NCBI RefSeq assembly: GCF_051307045.1
Contig: NZ_CP150452.1
Coordinates: 2,170,001-2,234,000 of the forward strand
Length of the DNA stretch: 64,000 bases
Origin: Dryocola sp031988645
GTDB lineage: Bacteria; Pseudomonadota; Gammaproteobacteria; Enterobacterales; Enterobacteriaceae
Direction of reading: 5' to 3'
Shown: piece by piece, positions 45,137 to 53,411 of the stretch
Layout: each line of letters starts with the position of its first letter
Position numbering within the stretch: position 1 is the first letter of the stretch
Program-made: the position numbers and the translations under genes
The notes under the pieces: model-generated
The model's input: only the letters and a program-made list of their open reading frames with translations
Database searches by the model: none
Told to the model about the DNA's origin: nothing

Positions 45137-46003
45137 CTGGCTTTCCGCAAAGCCGTCGAGGTATGACGGTTTTGCAACTGCACCAGCCTTTCCATATAGG
45201 CAATATCCTTCGGCAGCAGGCAGAATGCCGCCTCCACCCAGTCCTCGGTGATATCCATCAGCTCCGCGCGCGGCAGCTGCAGCACGCGCTGGCGGGCGCG
45301 CAGCATGGCGCGAACGCCGTTCAGCTTGGGTTGCAGAGTATCGATAAAGGTGCGGGTAGCGACATAGCCCTGATCGGGTTCAAATAATAAATCCACCAGC
45401 CCATGCTGTTCGTGCCATTCCGCGGTGTGCGACTCCCCTTTATAAATTAACTCCTCCGCAAGCTTCATGCCTGAACGCCGGGCGACCAGCGAATAGCCGC
45501 CCATTCCCGGGAACAGGTTAAAAGCTATTTCCGGGAAGCCCATGCGGGCATCGCGCTGCGCCAGCACGAAATGGTGCGCAAGCGCCGCCTCGAAGCCGCC
45601 GCCCAGCGCGCTGCCTTCCACCATCGCCAGGCTGATGGCGCCGGTGTCAAACCCGCGGGAGGCCGCGTGAACGCAGTCCACGCAGGCCCCGCGCATAGGC
45701 GCGTAGCGCCTCGCGCCGTCCCTGCTGTATGGTTTCCACGAAAAAGCCCAGATCGCCGCCGGTGTTGTACATCCCCGGGACCAGCGAGCCGGTTACCCAG
45801 AAATCGACGGCAAACCCCGAACGCTGTACCAGATAACTCATGTTCATGATCTCTTCGATCAGCACATGGTTAAAGCAAGGGCGAGGCTGGGCGCGAAGCA
45901 TCATCCATACCGTGCGGCGTTCTTCTTCGTAATAACCCGACAGCTGGGTGAAGCGTGCAGTATCGGTAAACAATTTGCAGGTTGGTTGGTTTATCACAGT
46001 CAT
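45133..46003 (-). pseudogene. rpfF: RpfF, DSF-family signal synthase (crotonase fold); one-base frameshift as read
   Basis: Enoyl-CoA-hydratase-like enzyme that is both thioesterase and dehydratase for making cis-2-enoic acid signals from acyl-ACP. The start is at MTVINQPTCKLF (46003). The first frame runs through NTGGDLGFFVETIQQGRREA. Removing one base at 45685-45690 joins ACVDCVHAASRGFDTGAISL. The catalytic glutamates lie in GGGFEAAL and GFPEIAFNLFPGMGGY. The joined protein has 289 residues, the usual RpfF length. The break is in GGCCCC, again a GGCC run. The gene is absent from E. coli. Confidence 0.9.
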
Positions 46004-46213
46004 CTTTTTATCCTGGGTTTCAGGGTGAGAGAACGATCTAAGGAGTCTTAGATCGCGTTGCAAAGCAGTGAATTACCGCAGTGCATGCGCAAACTTTAGA
46101 TAGTGTTTGCCGCCGCTTGCGGTAATTTTTTTGCCCTACTAATTTCCCACAGCTTGTTCGACCAGATGACAAAACTCATAGATTATTTATCTATGTCTTA
46201 ACCATGAGGCATA

Positions 46214-46245
46214 AAAAAACGCCTGCTGTAACAGGCGTTTAAAAA
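46214..46245 (-). terminator. Terminator of rlhA
   Basis: Arms AAACGCCTG (46217-46225) and CAGGCGTTT (46232-46240) enclose CTGTAA. On the minus strand the stem is followed by a run of T, 54 bp past the rlhA stop. Confidence 0.85.
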
Positions 46246-46298
46246 TCGATCGATTTATGCACCCTACGGCCCCGTCGACGCGAAGCCCGTTGCTGCGG

Positions 46299-48269
46299 TT
46301 ACCTTTTCGCTTTTTTCGGCAGGGTTTTCATCAGCTCGTCCGGGCTGATGGTCGCCACGATGCTGCCGGGCAGCGGCATCTTCAGAATGTGGTTTTTCAT
46401 TTTGCCGATAACGTGCATTTCACACGGCCGGCAGTCGAATTTCAGGGTCAGCACTTCGTCGCCGTGAACCAGCTGCATCGGCGTGGCGCGCCAGCTTTTG
46501 ATATTGCCTTTCGCCTGCTTTGGACACAGGTTAAAGGCAAAGCGCAGACAGTGTTTGGTGATCATCACCGGCACTTCGCCCTTCTCTTCGTGTGCTTCAT
46601 AGGCGGCATCAATAAGTTTTACGCCGTAACGCTGGTAGAACTCACGCGCCTTATGGTTGTAGACGTTCGCCAGGAAAGTGAGATGCTCTTCCGGATAAAC
46701 GGGAGCGGGCACGCGGACGGCTTTACGCGTTCCGCGCTGATACTGCTGCAAACGCGCTTCGGTAAGCGCGTCGATTGCGTCACGGCGCAGCTGGTTTAGC
46801 TGGCCGTTAGGCACAAACAGCGGCGCCGGCAGCGCGATATTAACCGCCCGGGCGCAGTACATCGTCTGGCCCAGCTTCACCAGGCCGTCGCGCAGATTGT
46901 CATAGGCCTTCTGCGGGTTGTTCGCCACGTCAAACCGGCCTTCGAGCGTTTGCGTTACGCTGATGCCGTCTTCGCAGGTAAGCGTCAGCACCAGCTGCTC
47001 TTCCCAGCCGCTAAGCTCCATATCCACCGCCACGCGGCGCTCGCTGGAGGTTTTCAGCAGCGCCTGCTGCCAGTTGTGGTCAAGGTTGCGGTTAAGCGGG
47101 TGATGCGGACGCACGTTTTTTAACGTATCCGGCATCTCATTTGGCCACACGCGGTACTGATTTTTACCGGTTTTCTCCACGGTATTGGCGCGGAAGCCGA
47201 CGATTTCGCGCTTGATCAGCACGTTGAGCCCGTCGCCGTTGGTCAGCGTATTCGCTTCGGTAACGGTCACGTCGAGATGGTCTTTAGCCACCTTCAGCAC
47301 TTCCCCCACCGGCAGGCCAACGAACTTCGGCGAATCGAACGCGCCGATATCGATCTTGCGCTCGTTAACGAAGTAGTCCGTGCTGCCGCGGTGGAAGGTT
47401 TTGTCCGGCGAAGGAATAAAGAAATGCGAGGTCACGCCCGAAGAAGCGCGCTGAAGGTCCGTGCGGTTTTCCATCAGCTCATCGAGCAGCTGGCGATAGT
47501 ATGAGGTGATGTTTTTCACATAGCTCATATCTTTGTAGCGCCCTTCAATCTTGAAGGAGCGCACGCCTGCCTCCACCAGCGCCGCCAGGTTGGCGCTCTG
47601 GTCGTTATCCTTCATCGACAGGAGATGTTTTTCGAACGCCACTACGCGGCCCCGATCGTCCTTTAAGGTATAAGGCAAGCGGCAGGCCTGGGAGCAGTCG
47701 CCGCGGTTGGCGCTGCGGCCGGTCTGGGCGTGGGAAATATTGCACTGGCCGGAATACGCTACGCAAAGCGCGCCGTGAATAAAGAACTCAATAGTCGCGT
47801 CAACGTTCTGGTGGATAGCGCGGATCTGCTCCAGATTAAGCTCGCGGGCCAGAACAATCTGCGAGAAGCCGACGTCGGAGAGGAACTTCGCTTTTTCCAC
47901 GCTGCGGATATCGCACTGGGTGCTGGCGTGCAGCTCAATTGGCGGCAGATCCATCTCCAGCACGCCCATATCCTGAACGATCAGCGCGTCGACGCCCGCC
48001 TGGTAAAGATCGTGAATCATCAGCCGCGCGGGTTCCAGCTCGTTGTCGTGCAAAATGGTGTTCAGCGTGACAAAGATTTTGGCGCCGTAGCGATGGGCGA
48101 AAGGCACCAGTTCGGCCAGGTCGCGCAGGCTGTTGCCGGCGTTATGGCGGGCGCCAAAACCCGGACCGCCGATATAAACGGCGTCGGCGCCGTGCAAAAT
48201 GGCCTCGCGGGCAATATCGGTATCCCGGGCGGGGCTGAGTAATTCAAGATGGTTAGCGTGCAGGCGCAT
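46299..48269 (-). CDS. rlhA: RlhA (YdcP), 23S rRNA C2501 hydroxylation protein
   Basis: 656-residue U32-family protein. It has the N-terminal TIM-barrel part (LELLSPARDTDIAREAILHG) and the family signature around EFFIHGALCVAYSGQCNISH. Further cysteines in GDCSQACRLPY, CLRFAFNLCP and FDCRPCEMHV fit iron-sulfur ligands. In E. coli RlhA is needed for 5-hydroxycytidine at position 2501 with prephenate-derived chemistry. The name 'peptidase' in older records is not supported by function. Confidence 0.92.
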   Translation of the reverse strand: MRLHANHLELLSPARDTDIAREAILHGADAVYIGGPGFGARHNAGNSLRDLAELVPFAHRYGAKIFVTLNTILHDNELEPARLMIHDLYQAGVDALIVQDMGVLEMDLPPIELHASTQCDIRSVEKAKFLSDVGFSQIVLARELNLEQIRAIHQNVDATIEFFIHGALCVAYSGQCNISHAQTGRSANRGDCSQACRLPYTLKDDRGRVVAFEKHLLSMKDNDQSANLAALVEAGVRSFKIEGRYKDMSYVKNITSYYRQLLDELMENRTDLQRASSGVTSHFFIPSPDKTFHRGSTDYFVNERKIDIGAFDSPKFVGLPVGEVLKVAKDHLDVTVTEANTLTNGDGLNVLIKREIVGFRANTVEKTGKNQYRVWPNEMPDTLKNVRPHHPLNRNLDHNWQQALLKTSSERRVAVDMELSGWEEQLVLTLTCEDGISVTQTLEGRFDVANNPQKAYDNLRDGLVKLGQTMYCARAVNIALPAPLFVPNGQLNQLRRDAIDALTEARLQQYQRGTRKAVRVPAPVYPEEHLTFLANVYNHKAREFYQRYGVKLIDAAYEAHEEKGEVPVMITKHCLRFAFNLCPKQAKGNIKSWRATPMQLVHGDEVLTLKFDCRPCEMHVIGKMKNHILKMPLPGSIVATISPDELMKTLPKKAKR

Positions 48270-48409
48270 AGTTCGTTATTTTTAAGTAGACGGGCGAAAG
48301 GCGGCTATTGTAGTCAGAAAGGTCGGGTAAAAACAGAGCGCGTTTTGAAGTTGCGGTTTTTCGTGGCTCTCAGGCGGCCCTCACCGCCGAACGCGATGAG
48401 GGCTGAAAA

Positions 48410-49978
48410 TCAGATTACCCGAAAACCGTGGGTGCCATCGCGTTCAAGCTGCGCGACCAGGCCATATTCCCACTGCAGATAATCTTCCATTGCCTGGCGT
48501 GGAACCCCGGTGCCCTCATACGGGCGGCGATAGCGGTCTTCCGGCAGATGCAGCTCGCCTTCCGGCCCCGTAGCCAGCGGTTTTTCCCCGGCAATCCAGG
48601 CCAGGGTGCCGCCCTGCAGCACGTAGACCGGCCGGTCGGAGAGGGCCTGCAGTTCCGGCACCACAAACCTTGCCAGCGCGCTGCTTGCGCAGGTTACCAC
48701 CCAGCGTTCAGGCTCCGGCAGAGCGGCGACGGCTTCGCTCAGCCGGCTGCGGCTAAGCCATTTCGCGCCGGGAATATGGCGCGCGCGGAAATTTGCCGAG
48801 GTGGTGAAGTCCAGAAGCGTGGTGCCGGACTGTTCTAACCACGCGGCCAGCGTTTGCGGCGAAATTTCGTCCGCCTTCGGCGCCGCCGGCACGGGAGCCT
48901 GCCAGTCGCCACGTTCGGTAAACAGTTCGCGAGAGGCCTCCAGCACCGCCACCTCCCAGCCCATTTGCGCCAGCCAGGACGCGGCCATCGGCGCGCGTAT
49001 CCCGTCATCATCCGCCAGGACGATCCTTCCGCCCCGCACCGCCGCATAGTGATCGGTTTCCTGCACCAGCTGCCCGCCCGGCACCGATCTGGCCCCCGGC
49101 AGATGACCCGCCCGGTATTCTTCCGGCGAACGCACATCGAAAAGCCAGGTGTTGCGGTCGCCGTTTTGCTGCCAGATTTGCCAGTCGCTCCACGCCACGA
49201 AGCTCACCCCGGCGCTGGTCGCCAGTTCCCAGGCCGCGATGCGATCGGCCTCCTCGCCCGCGCTTTCCTGCGCCTGACGCTGCTGGTCGTGCTCCAGCTC
49301 CTGTCCCGCCAGCGTCCAGCCGATGGTGCCGTTACGCAGGGCGGCAACCGGATTGCCGATGCCCGCGTTAATTAACGACTGCGCCGCGATGATGCTGCGC
49401 GTGCGTCCCGCGCAGTTGACCACGATCTGCGTGTCCGGACCGCTGACCTGCGCGCGCGCTTTAAGCACCAGATCGCCGCCGGGCAGGCTGACGCCGCCCG
49501 GAATACTCATGGTCTGGTATTCGTCAAAACGCCGCACGTCCAGCACCACCAGATCGGCCCCCTGCCGCTGCAGTTTTTGCACCTCTTCGGCGCTTAGCGA
49601 AGGCGTATGCCGCTTCGCTTCCACCAGCTCGCCGAAAGCTTTGCTCGGCGCGTTCACGTCGATAAACAGTTCGCCGCCCGCCTCCTGCCAGCCCTGTAAT
49701 CCTCCCGCCAGCAGCGCTACGTCCCTGTAGCCCAGCTGTTTTAGTTTCTCGACGGCTTTGACGGCCAGCCCTTCGCCGTTGTCATAGACGGTAATCGGCG
49801 TAGTGCGGCGCGGAATGCGCGCGAACGCCTCCAGCTCCAGCTTGCCGAGCGGGAAATTTGCCGCGAATAATGGATGCCCGGAGGCAAACGCAGCCTCTTC
49901 GCGCACGTCGATTAGCGCCAGCTCTTCTTTATTGATTAGCGCTGCGCGCAGCTGTGCATAGTGCCGTAATTCACTCAT
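48410..49978 (-). CDS. Four-domain rhodanese (sulfurtransferase) protein
   Basis: 522 residues of four tandem rhodanese domains: about 5-105, 125-230, 255-355 and 370-470. Only domains 2 and 4 carry an active-site cysteine (C189 in VVNCAGRTRS and C430 in VVTCASSALA). Domains 1 and 3 have Asp there (VYDNGEGLA; LADDDGIRAP), so they are probably structural. It likely moves sulfane sulfur or persulfide. It overlaps the upstream thiol-dioxygenase gene by ATGA, so both are one operon: oxidation of a thiol next to sulfur transfer. Substrate is unknown. Confidence 0.85.
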   Translation of the reverse strand: MSELRHYAQLRAALINKEELALIDVREEAAFASGHPLFAANFPLGKLELEAFARIPRRTTPITVYDNGEGLAVKAVEKLKQLGYRDVALLAGGLQGWQEAGGELFIDVNAPSKAFGELVEAKRHTPSLSAEEVQKLQRQGADLVVLDVRRFDEYQTMSIPGGVSLPGGDLVLKARAQVSGPDTQIVVNCAGRTRSIIAAQSLINAGIGNPVAALRNGTIGWTLAGQELEHDQQRQAQESAGEEADRIAAWELATSAGVSFVAWSDWQIWQQNGDRNTWLFDVRSPEEYRAGHLPGARSVPGGQLVQETDHYAAVRGGRIVLADDDGIRAPMAASWLAQMGWEVAVLEASRELFTERGDWQAPVPAAPKADEISPQTLAAWLEQSGTTLLDFTTSANFRARHIPGAKWLSRSRLSEAVAALPEPERWVVTCASSALARFVVPELQALSDRPVYVLQGGTLAWIAGEKPLATGPEGELHLPEDRYRRPYEGTGVPRQAMEDYLQWEYGLVAQLERDGTHGFRVI

Positions 49979-50586
49979 ATCGCCCTCTCTTTAGACAGGT
50001 CCCAGATGTTCGGCAAAAAAGCGCCCGAATAACCGGAAATAAACGGTTTTTCCTCGCCGTCGGCAGTGAATACCCGACGATGAACCGCGCCGATATTGGC
50101 GCCGTATACGTGAATGCTGATGGAGATCCGATCGTCAAAAGCGTTGCTTACCTGATGCACGTCCTGCGCATTGGGGGAAACCGTCTCGATCTCCCCCGGT
50201 TTTAGCATCGCCGCCTCGCCCTCCGGCACCCATTTGCCGTTGACTTTGGCGTAGAACTGGCTGCGCTCGCCGCCGCGCAGCATGCCGATAAGCCCCCAGA
50301 CGCCGTGGTTATGAATCGGGGTTTGCTGGCCCGGCCCCCAGACAAAGCTCACCACCGAGAAGCGTCCCTGCGGATCGGCGTACAGCAGATGCTGCTGATA
50401 GCGCTGAGGATCGGCAAGGGCTGCGGACTCGGGCAGCCAGTCGTCGTGGCGCACCAGCTCGGACAGGAGCCGGCGGCCTTTCTCCAGCAGCGGTTTTTCC
50501 TGATGAAAATGTTCCACCAGCCGTGAGAACTCGGTAAGGAAATGGCGTAAGCGCGCGTAGTTTGGCGCGGATGGCGATGCGGACAT
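49975..50586 (-). CDS. Thiol dioxygenase (cysteine / 3-mercaptopropionate dioxygenase family)
   Basis: 203-residue cupin using non-haem iron, with ligands H92, H94 (PIHNHGVWG) and H144 (DVHQVSN). Tyr161 is near the C-terminus (IHVYGANI). The segment FVWGPGQQTPIHNHGVWGLI carries Gln where classical cysteine dioxygenases have the substrate-binding Arg, resembling the Gln-type 3-mercaptopropionate dioxygenases. It would oxidise a thiol to a sulfinate. The start is ATG 50586 with a GGAG site; the longer open frame beyond it is the shadow of the divergent monooxygenase gene. Confidence 0.82.
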   Translation of the reverse strand: MSASPSAPNYARLRHFLTEFSRLVEHFHQEKPLLEKGRRLLSELVRHDDWLPESAALADPQRYQQHLLYADPQGRFSVVSFVWGPGQQTPIHNHGVWGLIGMLRGGERSQFYAKVNGKWVPEGEAAMLKPGEIETVSPNAQDVHQVSNAFDDRISISIHVYGANIGAVHRRVFTADGEEKPFISGYSGAFLPNIWDLSKERAI

Positions 50587-50670
50587 AGCTTGCTCCAGGT
50601 CGTCCTGAAAACCAAAGACTACCAGCGTCTGGCGGCGCGCCAAATGCCGGAAAAGCAATTGGTTATCCGT

Positions 50671-50710
50671 ATTCCGGCATAGCTTAATCCCGGCAAAGCA
50701 TAGCCGGAAT
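50671..50710. promoter_or_regulatory. Inverted repeat in the divergent sulfur-gene promoter region
   Basis: Arms ATTCCGGC (50671-50678) and GCCGGAAT (50703-50710), with related CCGGCA and CCGGAA pieces nearby. It is midway between the divergent dioxygenase and monooxygenase genes, where a shared regulator would bind. The regulator is not known. Confidence 0.45.
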
Positions 50711-50775
50711 TCGCATTTCGGCGCGGCCCCGTCGCCCGCTATGGTGGGCAAACCAACAACGATAAGGAACCTGCA

Positions 50776-51861
50776 ATGAGCATTCAATTTCTCGGCATGA
50801 TAGGCCATCGCCTGGCCTCGGAAATCCTGCCCGCTACCGGGCCGATTTTCGACAAAGACTATATCGCGCGCTTTGCCCGGGCTCACGAAGACGCGGGCTT
50901 CGACCGCATTCTGGTGGGCTACTGGTCGGATCAACCGGACGGCTTTCTGGTCACCGCTCACGCCGGAGCCAACACCACGCGCGTGAAGTTTCTGCTGGCC
51001 CACCGTCCGGGCTTCGTGGCCCCGACGCTTGCGGCGCGTAAGCTCGCGACCCTCGATCAGCTACTTGATGGCCGCCTGGCGGTGCATATCATCAGCGGCG
51101 GCAGCGATGCCGAGCAGCGTAAAGACGGCGACTGGCTGAATAAAGAAGAGCGCTACGCCCGCACCGACGAGTTTCTGACGGTGTTAAATAACAGCCTGCA
51201 CGGCGAAGAGCCCTACGATCATACCGGCGGATTCTTCCGCGCCGAGCAGGCATTTTCCGCTATCAAACCCGTGCAGCCTCGCCTGCCGATCTACTTCGGT
51301 GGCTCATCCGAAGAGGCTATTGAGGTGGCGGCAAAGCATGCGGATGTCTTTGCGCTATGGGGCGAACCGCTGGCCGGGGCGCGTCAAACGGTGGAAGCCG
51401 TTCGGGCGGCGGCGAAACAGCATCGCCGGGATATCAGCTTTAATATCTCCTTCCGTCCAATCCTCGGCAAAACCGAAGCCGAGGCCTGGGAAAAAGCGGA
51501 GCATATCCGCGAGACGACCCGCAAAAATCTTGCGGAAAATCACCACACCTACGGGCTGAAGAAACCGCAGAGCGTGGGCGCCAGGCGCCTGCTGGACGCG
51601 GCCCACCAGGGCGATCGCCTGGACACAAGGTTATGGACGGGCATCGCGGCGCTGGTCGGCGGCGGCTATAACTCCACCGCGCTGGTCGGCACGCCGGATC
51701 AGGTTTCCGACGCCCTGCTCGACTATTACGATTTGGGCATCGACAGCTTCCTGATCCGCGGCTTCGACCCGCTCAATGACGCCGTCGAATACGGTAAAGA
51801 GCTTATTCCGCTGACGCGTGAAAAAGCCGCCGCCCGCCATCGCCTTGCAAGGAGCGCCTGA
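50776..51861 (+). CDS. SsuD-like FMNH2-dependent monooxygenase (luciferase-like)
   Basis: 361 residues of the bacterial-luciferase/SsuD family, which desulfonates or oxidises organosulfur compounds using reduced flavin from a partner reductase. Marks: FARAHEDAGFDRILVGYWSD, LAHRPGFVAPTLAARKLATL, and HIISGGSDAEQRKDGDWLNK with the SsuD-type active-site loop. Compared with true SsuD the sequence is a distinct subfamily, so the substrate may not be an alkanesulfonate. No flavin reductase is adjacent. The last base of the stop codon is the first base of the downstream start. Confidence 0.82.
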   Translation: MSIQFLGMIGHRLASEILPATGPIFDKDYIARFARAHEDAGFDRILVGYWSDQPDGFLVTAHAGANTTRVKFLLAHRPGFVAPTLAARKLATLDQLLDGRLAVHIISGGSDAEQRKDGDWLNKEERYARTDEFLTVLNNSLHGEEPYDHTGGFFRAEQAFSAIKPVQPRLPIYFGGSSEEAIEVAAKHADVFALWGEPLAGARQTVEAVRAAAKQHRRDISFNISFRPILGKTEAEAWEKAEHIRETTRKNLAENHHTYGLKKPQSVGARRLLDAAHQGDRLDTRLWTGIAALVGGGYNSTALVGTPDQVSDALLDYYDLGIDSFLIRGFDPLNDAVEYGKELIPLTREKAAARHRLARSA

Positions 51862-52796
51862 TGAAAAAGTGGATAACCGCCGGGCTGGCCCTGGCGATGT
51901 GGAGCGCCTTTTCACAGGCGGAAGTGACGCTGCATGTCGGGGATCAGAAAGGCGGCATGCGCTCGCAGCTGGAGGCGGCAAACAAGCTTGAAAACCTGCC
52001 GTACAAAATCGAATGGTCCGAGTTTCCCGCCGCCGCGCCGCTGGCCGAGGCGCTGAACGCTGGGGCAATCGACGTGGGTATTATCGGCGACGCGCCCCTG
52101 CTGTTTGCCGTGGCCGCGGGCGCACAGGCGAAGGCGATTGCGGTAAGCAAGTCGGATCCTTACGGCACGGCGCTGCTGGTGCGGCCGGACAGCCCCATCA
52201 AATCCGCCGCCGATTTAAAAGGCAAAAGCATCGCCACCAACCGCGGGTCAATAGGCCATTTCGTGGCGCTAAAGGCGCTGGAATCGGCAGGGCTTAGCGC
52301 AAAAGACGTAACTTTCCGCTTTCTGCCGCCGAGCGAAGCCAAGCTTGCGCTGATTCAGGGCTCGGTGGACGTCTGGGCGACATGGGAACCCTATACCGCC
52401 TATGCCGAAAGCGTGGATAAGCTACGCGTGGCGGTGAACGGGCGCGGATTATGGTCGGGCAATACGTTTCTTGCGGCAACCGACGGCGCGCTGGCGGACG
52501 GCGAGAAAAAAGCCGCCATCGCTGATTATCTGCAACGTCTGAACGCCGCGCAGATATGGGCGAACCAGCATCCGGACGTGTACGGCAAAACCCTGGCGAA
52601 GATTATCGGCTTCCCGGAAGACGTGGCCCGTTTGTCGTTTGAGCGCCGCCATTCCGTCTGGCAGACCATCAACGACGCCACGGTAGCCCAGCAGCAGCAA
52701 ACCGCTGATTTCTACCATGCCAGCAGCCTGCTGCCCAAAACGATTCAGGTCACCCCGACCTTCAGCCACGCCTTTCAGGTGGCGCATCAGGGATAG
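51861..52796 (+). CDS. Sulfonate-type ABC substrate-binding protein
   Basis: 311 residues with a signal peptide ending at about residue 20 (WSAFSQA before EVTLHVGDQ). SsuA/TauA-like fold: GMRSQLEAANKLENLPYKIE, AGAIDVGIIGDAPLLFAVAA, GSVDVWATWEPYTAY. It should capture an organosulfur compound in the periplasm for the monooxygenase encoded just upstream. The permease and ATPase genes that normally follow are absent, so it must use a transporter encoded elsewhere. It overlaps sutR tail to tail by 10 bp. Confidence 0.85.
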   Translation: MKKWITAGLALAMWSAFSQAEVTLHVGDQKGGMRSQLEAANKLENLPYKIEWSEFPAAAPLAEALNAGAIDVGIIGDAPLLFAVAAGAQAKAIAVSKSDPYGTALLVRPDSPIKSAADLKGKSIATNRGSIGHFVALKALESAGLSAKDVTFRFLPPSEAKLALIQGSVDVWATWEPYTAYAESVDKLRVAVNGRGLWSGNTFLAATDGALADGEKKAAIADYLQRLNAAQIWANQHPDVYGKTLAKIIGFPEDVARLSFERRHSVWQTINDATVAQQQQTADFYHASSLLPKTIQVTPTFSHAFQVAHQG

Positions 52797-53314
52797 TGAA
52801 TCAGCGAATGGAAATGCGTTCGCGCCTCACCAGCGTTGCGATAGCTGTGCGCTTCGTCACCCGCGAAGCGCAACCCTTCTCCCGCCCTTAGCGTGCGCCA
52901 CTGCCCCTGAATCCGCATATCCAGCTCGCCGCTAATAACCGTGACGTGCTCAATGACCCCGGTATCGTGCGGGGATGATTCGCTCAGCGCTCCTGGCGCA
53001 AGGGTGATGGAAAACAGATCAAAACGCAGCTGCTCGTCATAAGGGAAAAGCGCAACGACAACCATATCGCTGTTTTGCGGATCGAATGCCGCCCGCTCCG
53101 GCGGTTCGCCCGAGGCAAGAAATACCGAAAACGGCACGTTCAGACCGGTGGCTATTTTCCATAAGGTGGCCACCGTCGGGCTGGACTCATTACGTTCTAT
53201 CTGGCCGAGCATGGCTTTCGACACGCCGGTTTTCTCGGCGGCAAGCGTCAGGCTCCAGCCTCGCGCCTGGCGCAGCGCCTTTAGCGTGGCGCTTAAATGG
53301 GCGGCAATATCCAT
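52787..53314 (-). CDS. sutR: SutR (YdcN), sulfur-utilisation regulator
   Basis: 175 residues: an XRE-type helix-turn-helix (SLTLAAEKTGVSKAMLGQIE, continuing RNESSPTVATLWKIA) and a C-terminal cupin (HDTGVIEHVTVISGELDMRI). E. coli YdcN was renamed SutR after genomic SELEX work tied it to sulfur-metabolism genes. The divergent neighbour is benE, as in E. coli, and the other side holds organosulfur genes, which fits the role. Two matching palindromes lie in the promoter region between sutR and benE. Confidence 0.9.
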   Translation of the reverse strand: MDIAAHLSATLKALRQARGWSLTLAAEKTGVSKAMLGQIERNESSPTVATLWKIATGLNVPFSVFLASGEPPERAAFDPQNSDMVVVALFPYDEQLRFDLFSITLAPGALSESSPHDTGVIEHVTVISGELDMRIQGQWRTLRAGEGLRFAGDEAHSYRNAGEARTHFHSLIHYP

Positions 53315-53351
53315 CTTTTTCTCCTTATCAGCGGCCGGAGTATAGCGCCTT

Positions 53352-53399
53352 GTGCGCTATAACGCACGATGCTATAGTCCGACGGACGTTATAACGCAC
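53352..53399. promoter_or_regulatory. Two SutR-type operator palindromes
   Basis: Site 1, GTGCGCTATAACGCAC (53352-53367), and site 2, GGACGTTATAACGCAC (53384-53399), share the pattern GTGCG-n-TATA-n-CGCAC (site 2 has two mismatches). Their centres are 32 bp apart, about three helical turns. They sit between the sutR and benE starts, so the product is likely to control both. The binding protein is inferred from position. Confidence 0.65.
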
Positions 53400-53411
53400 A
53401 AAGGGGATTCT

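Noticed and set aside
2484..45690. Programmed ribosomal frameshifting as cause of the five broken genes
   Set aside because: No slippery heptamers or downstream stimulators are placed at the breaks, and homologues of these genes use one frame. Extra bases in GGCC runs explain all five.
50587..51003. N-terminal extension of the thiol dioxygenase frame
   Set aside because: It lies antisense to the start of the monooxygenase gene. The conserved dioxygenase begins at 50586 with its own ribosome site.
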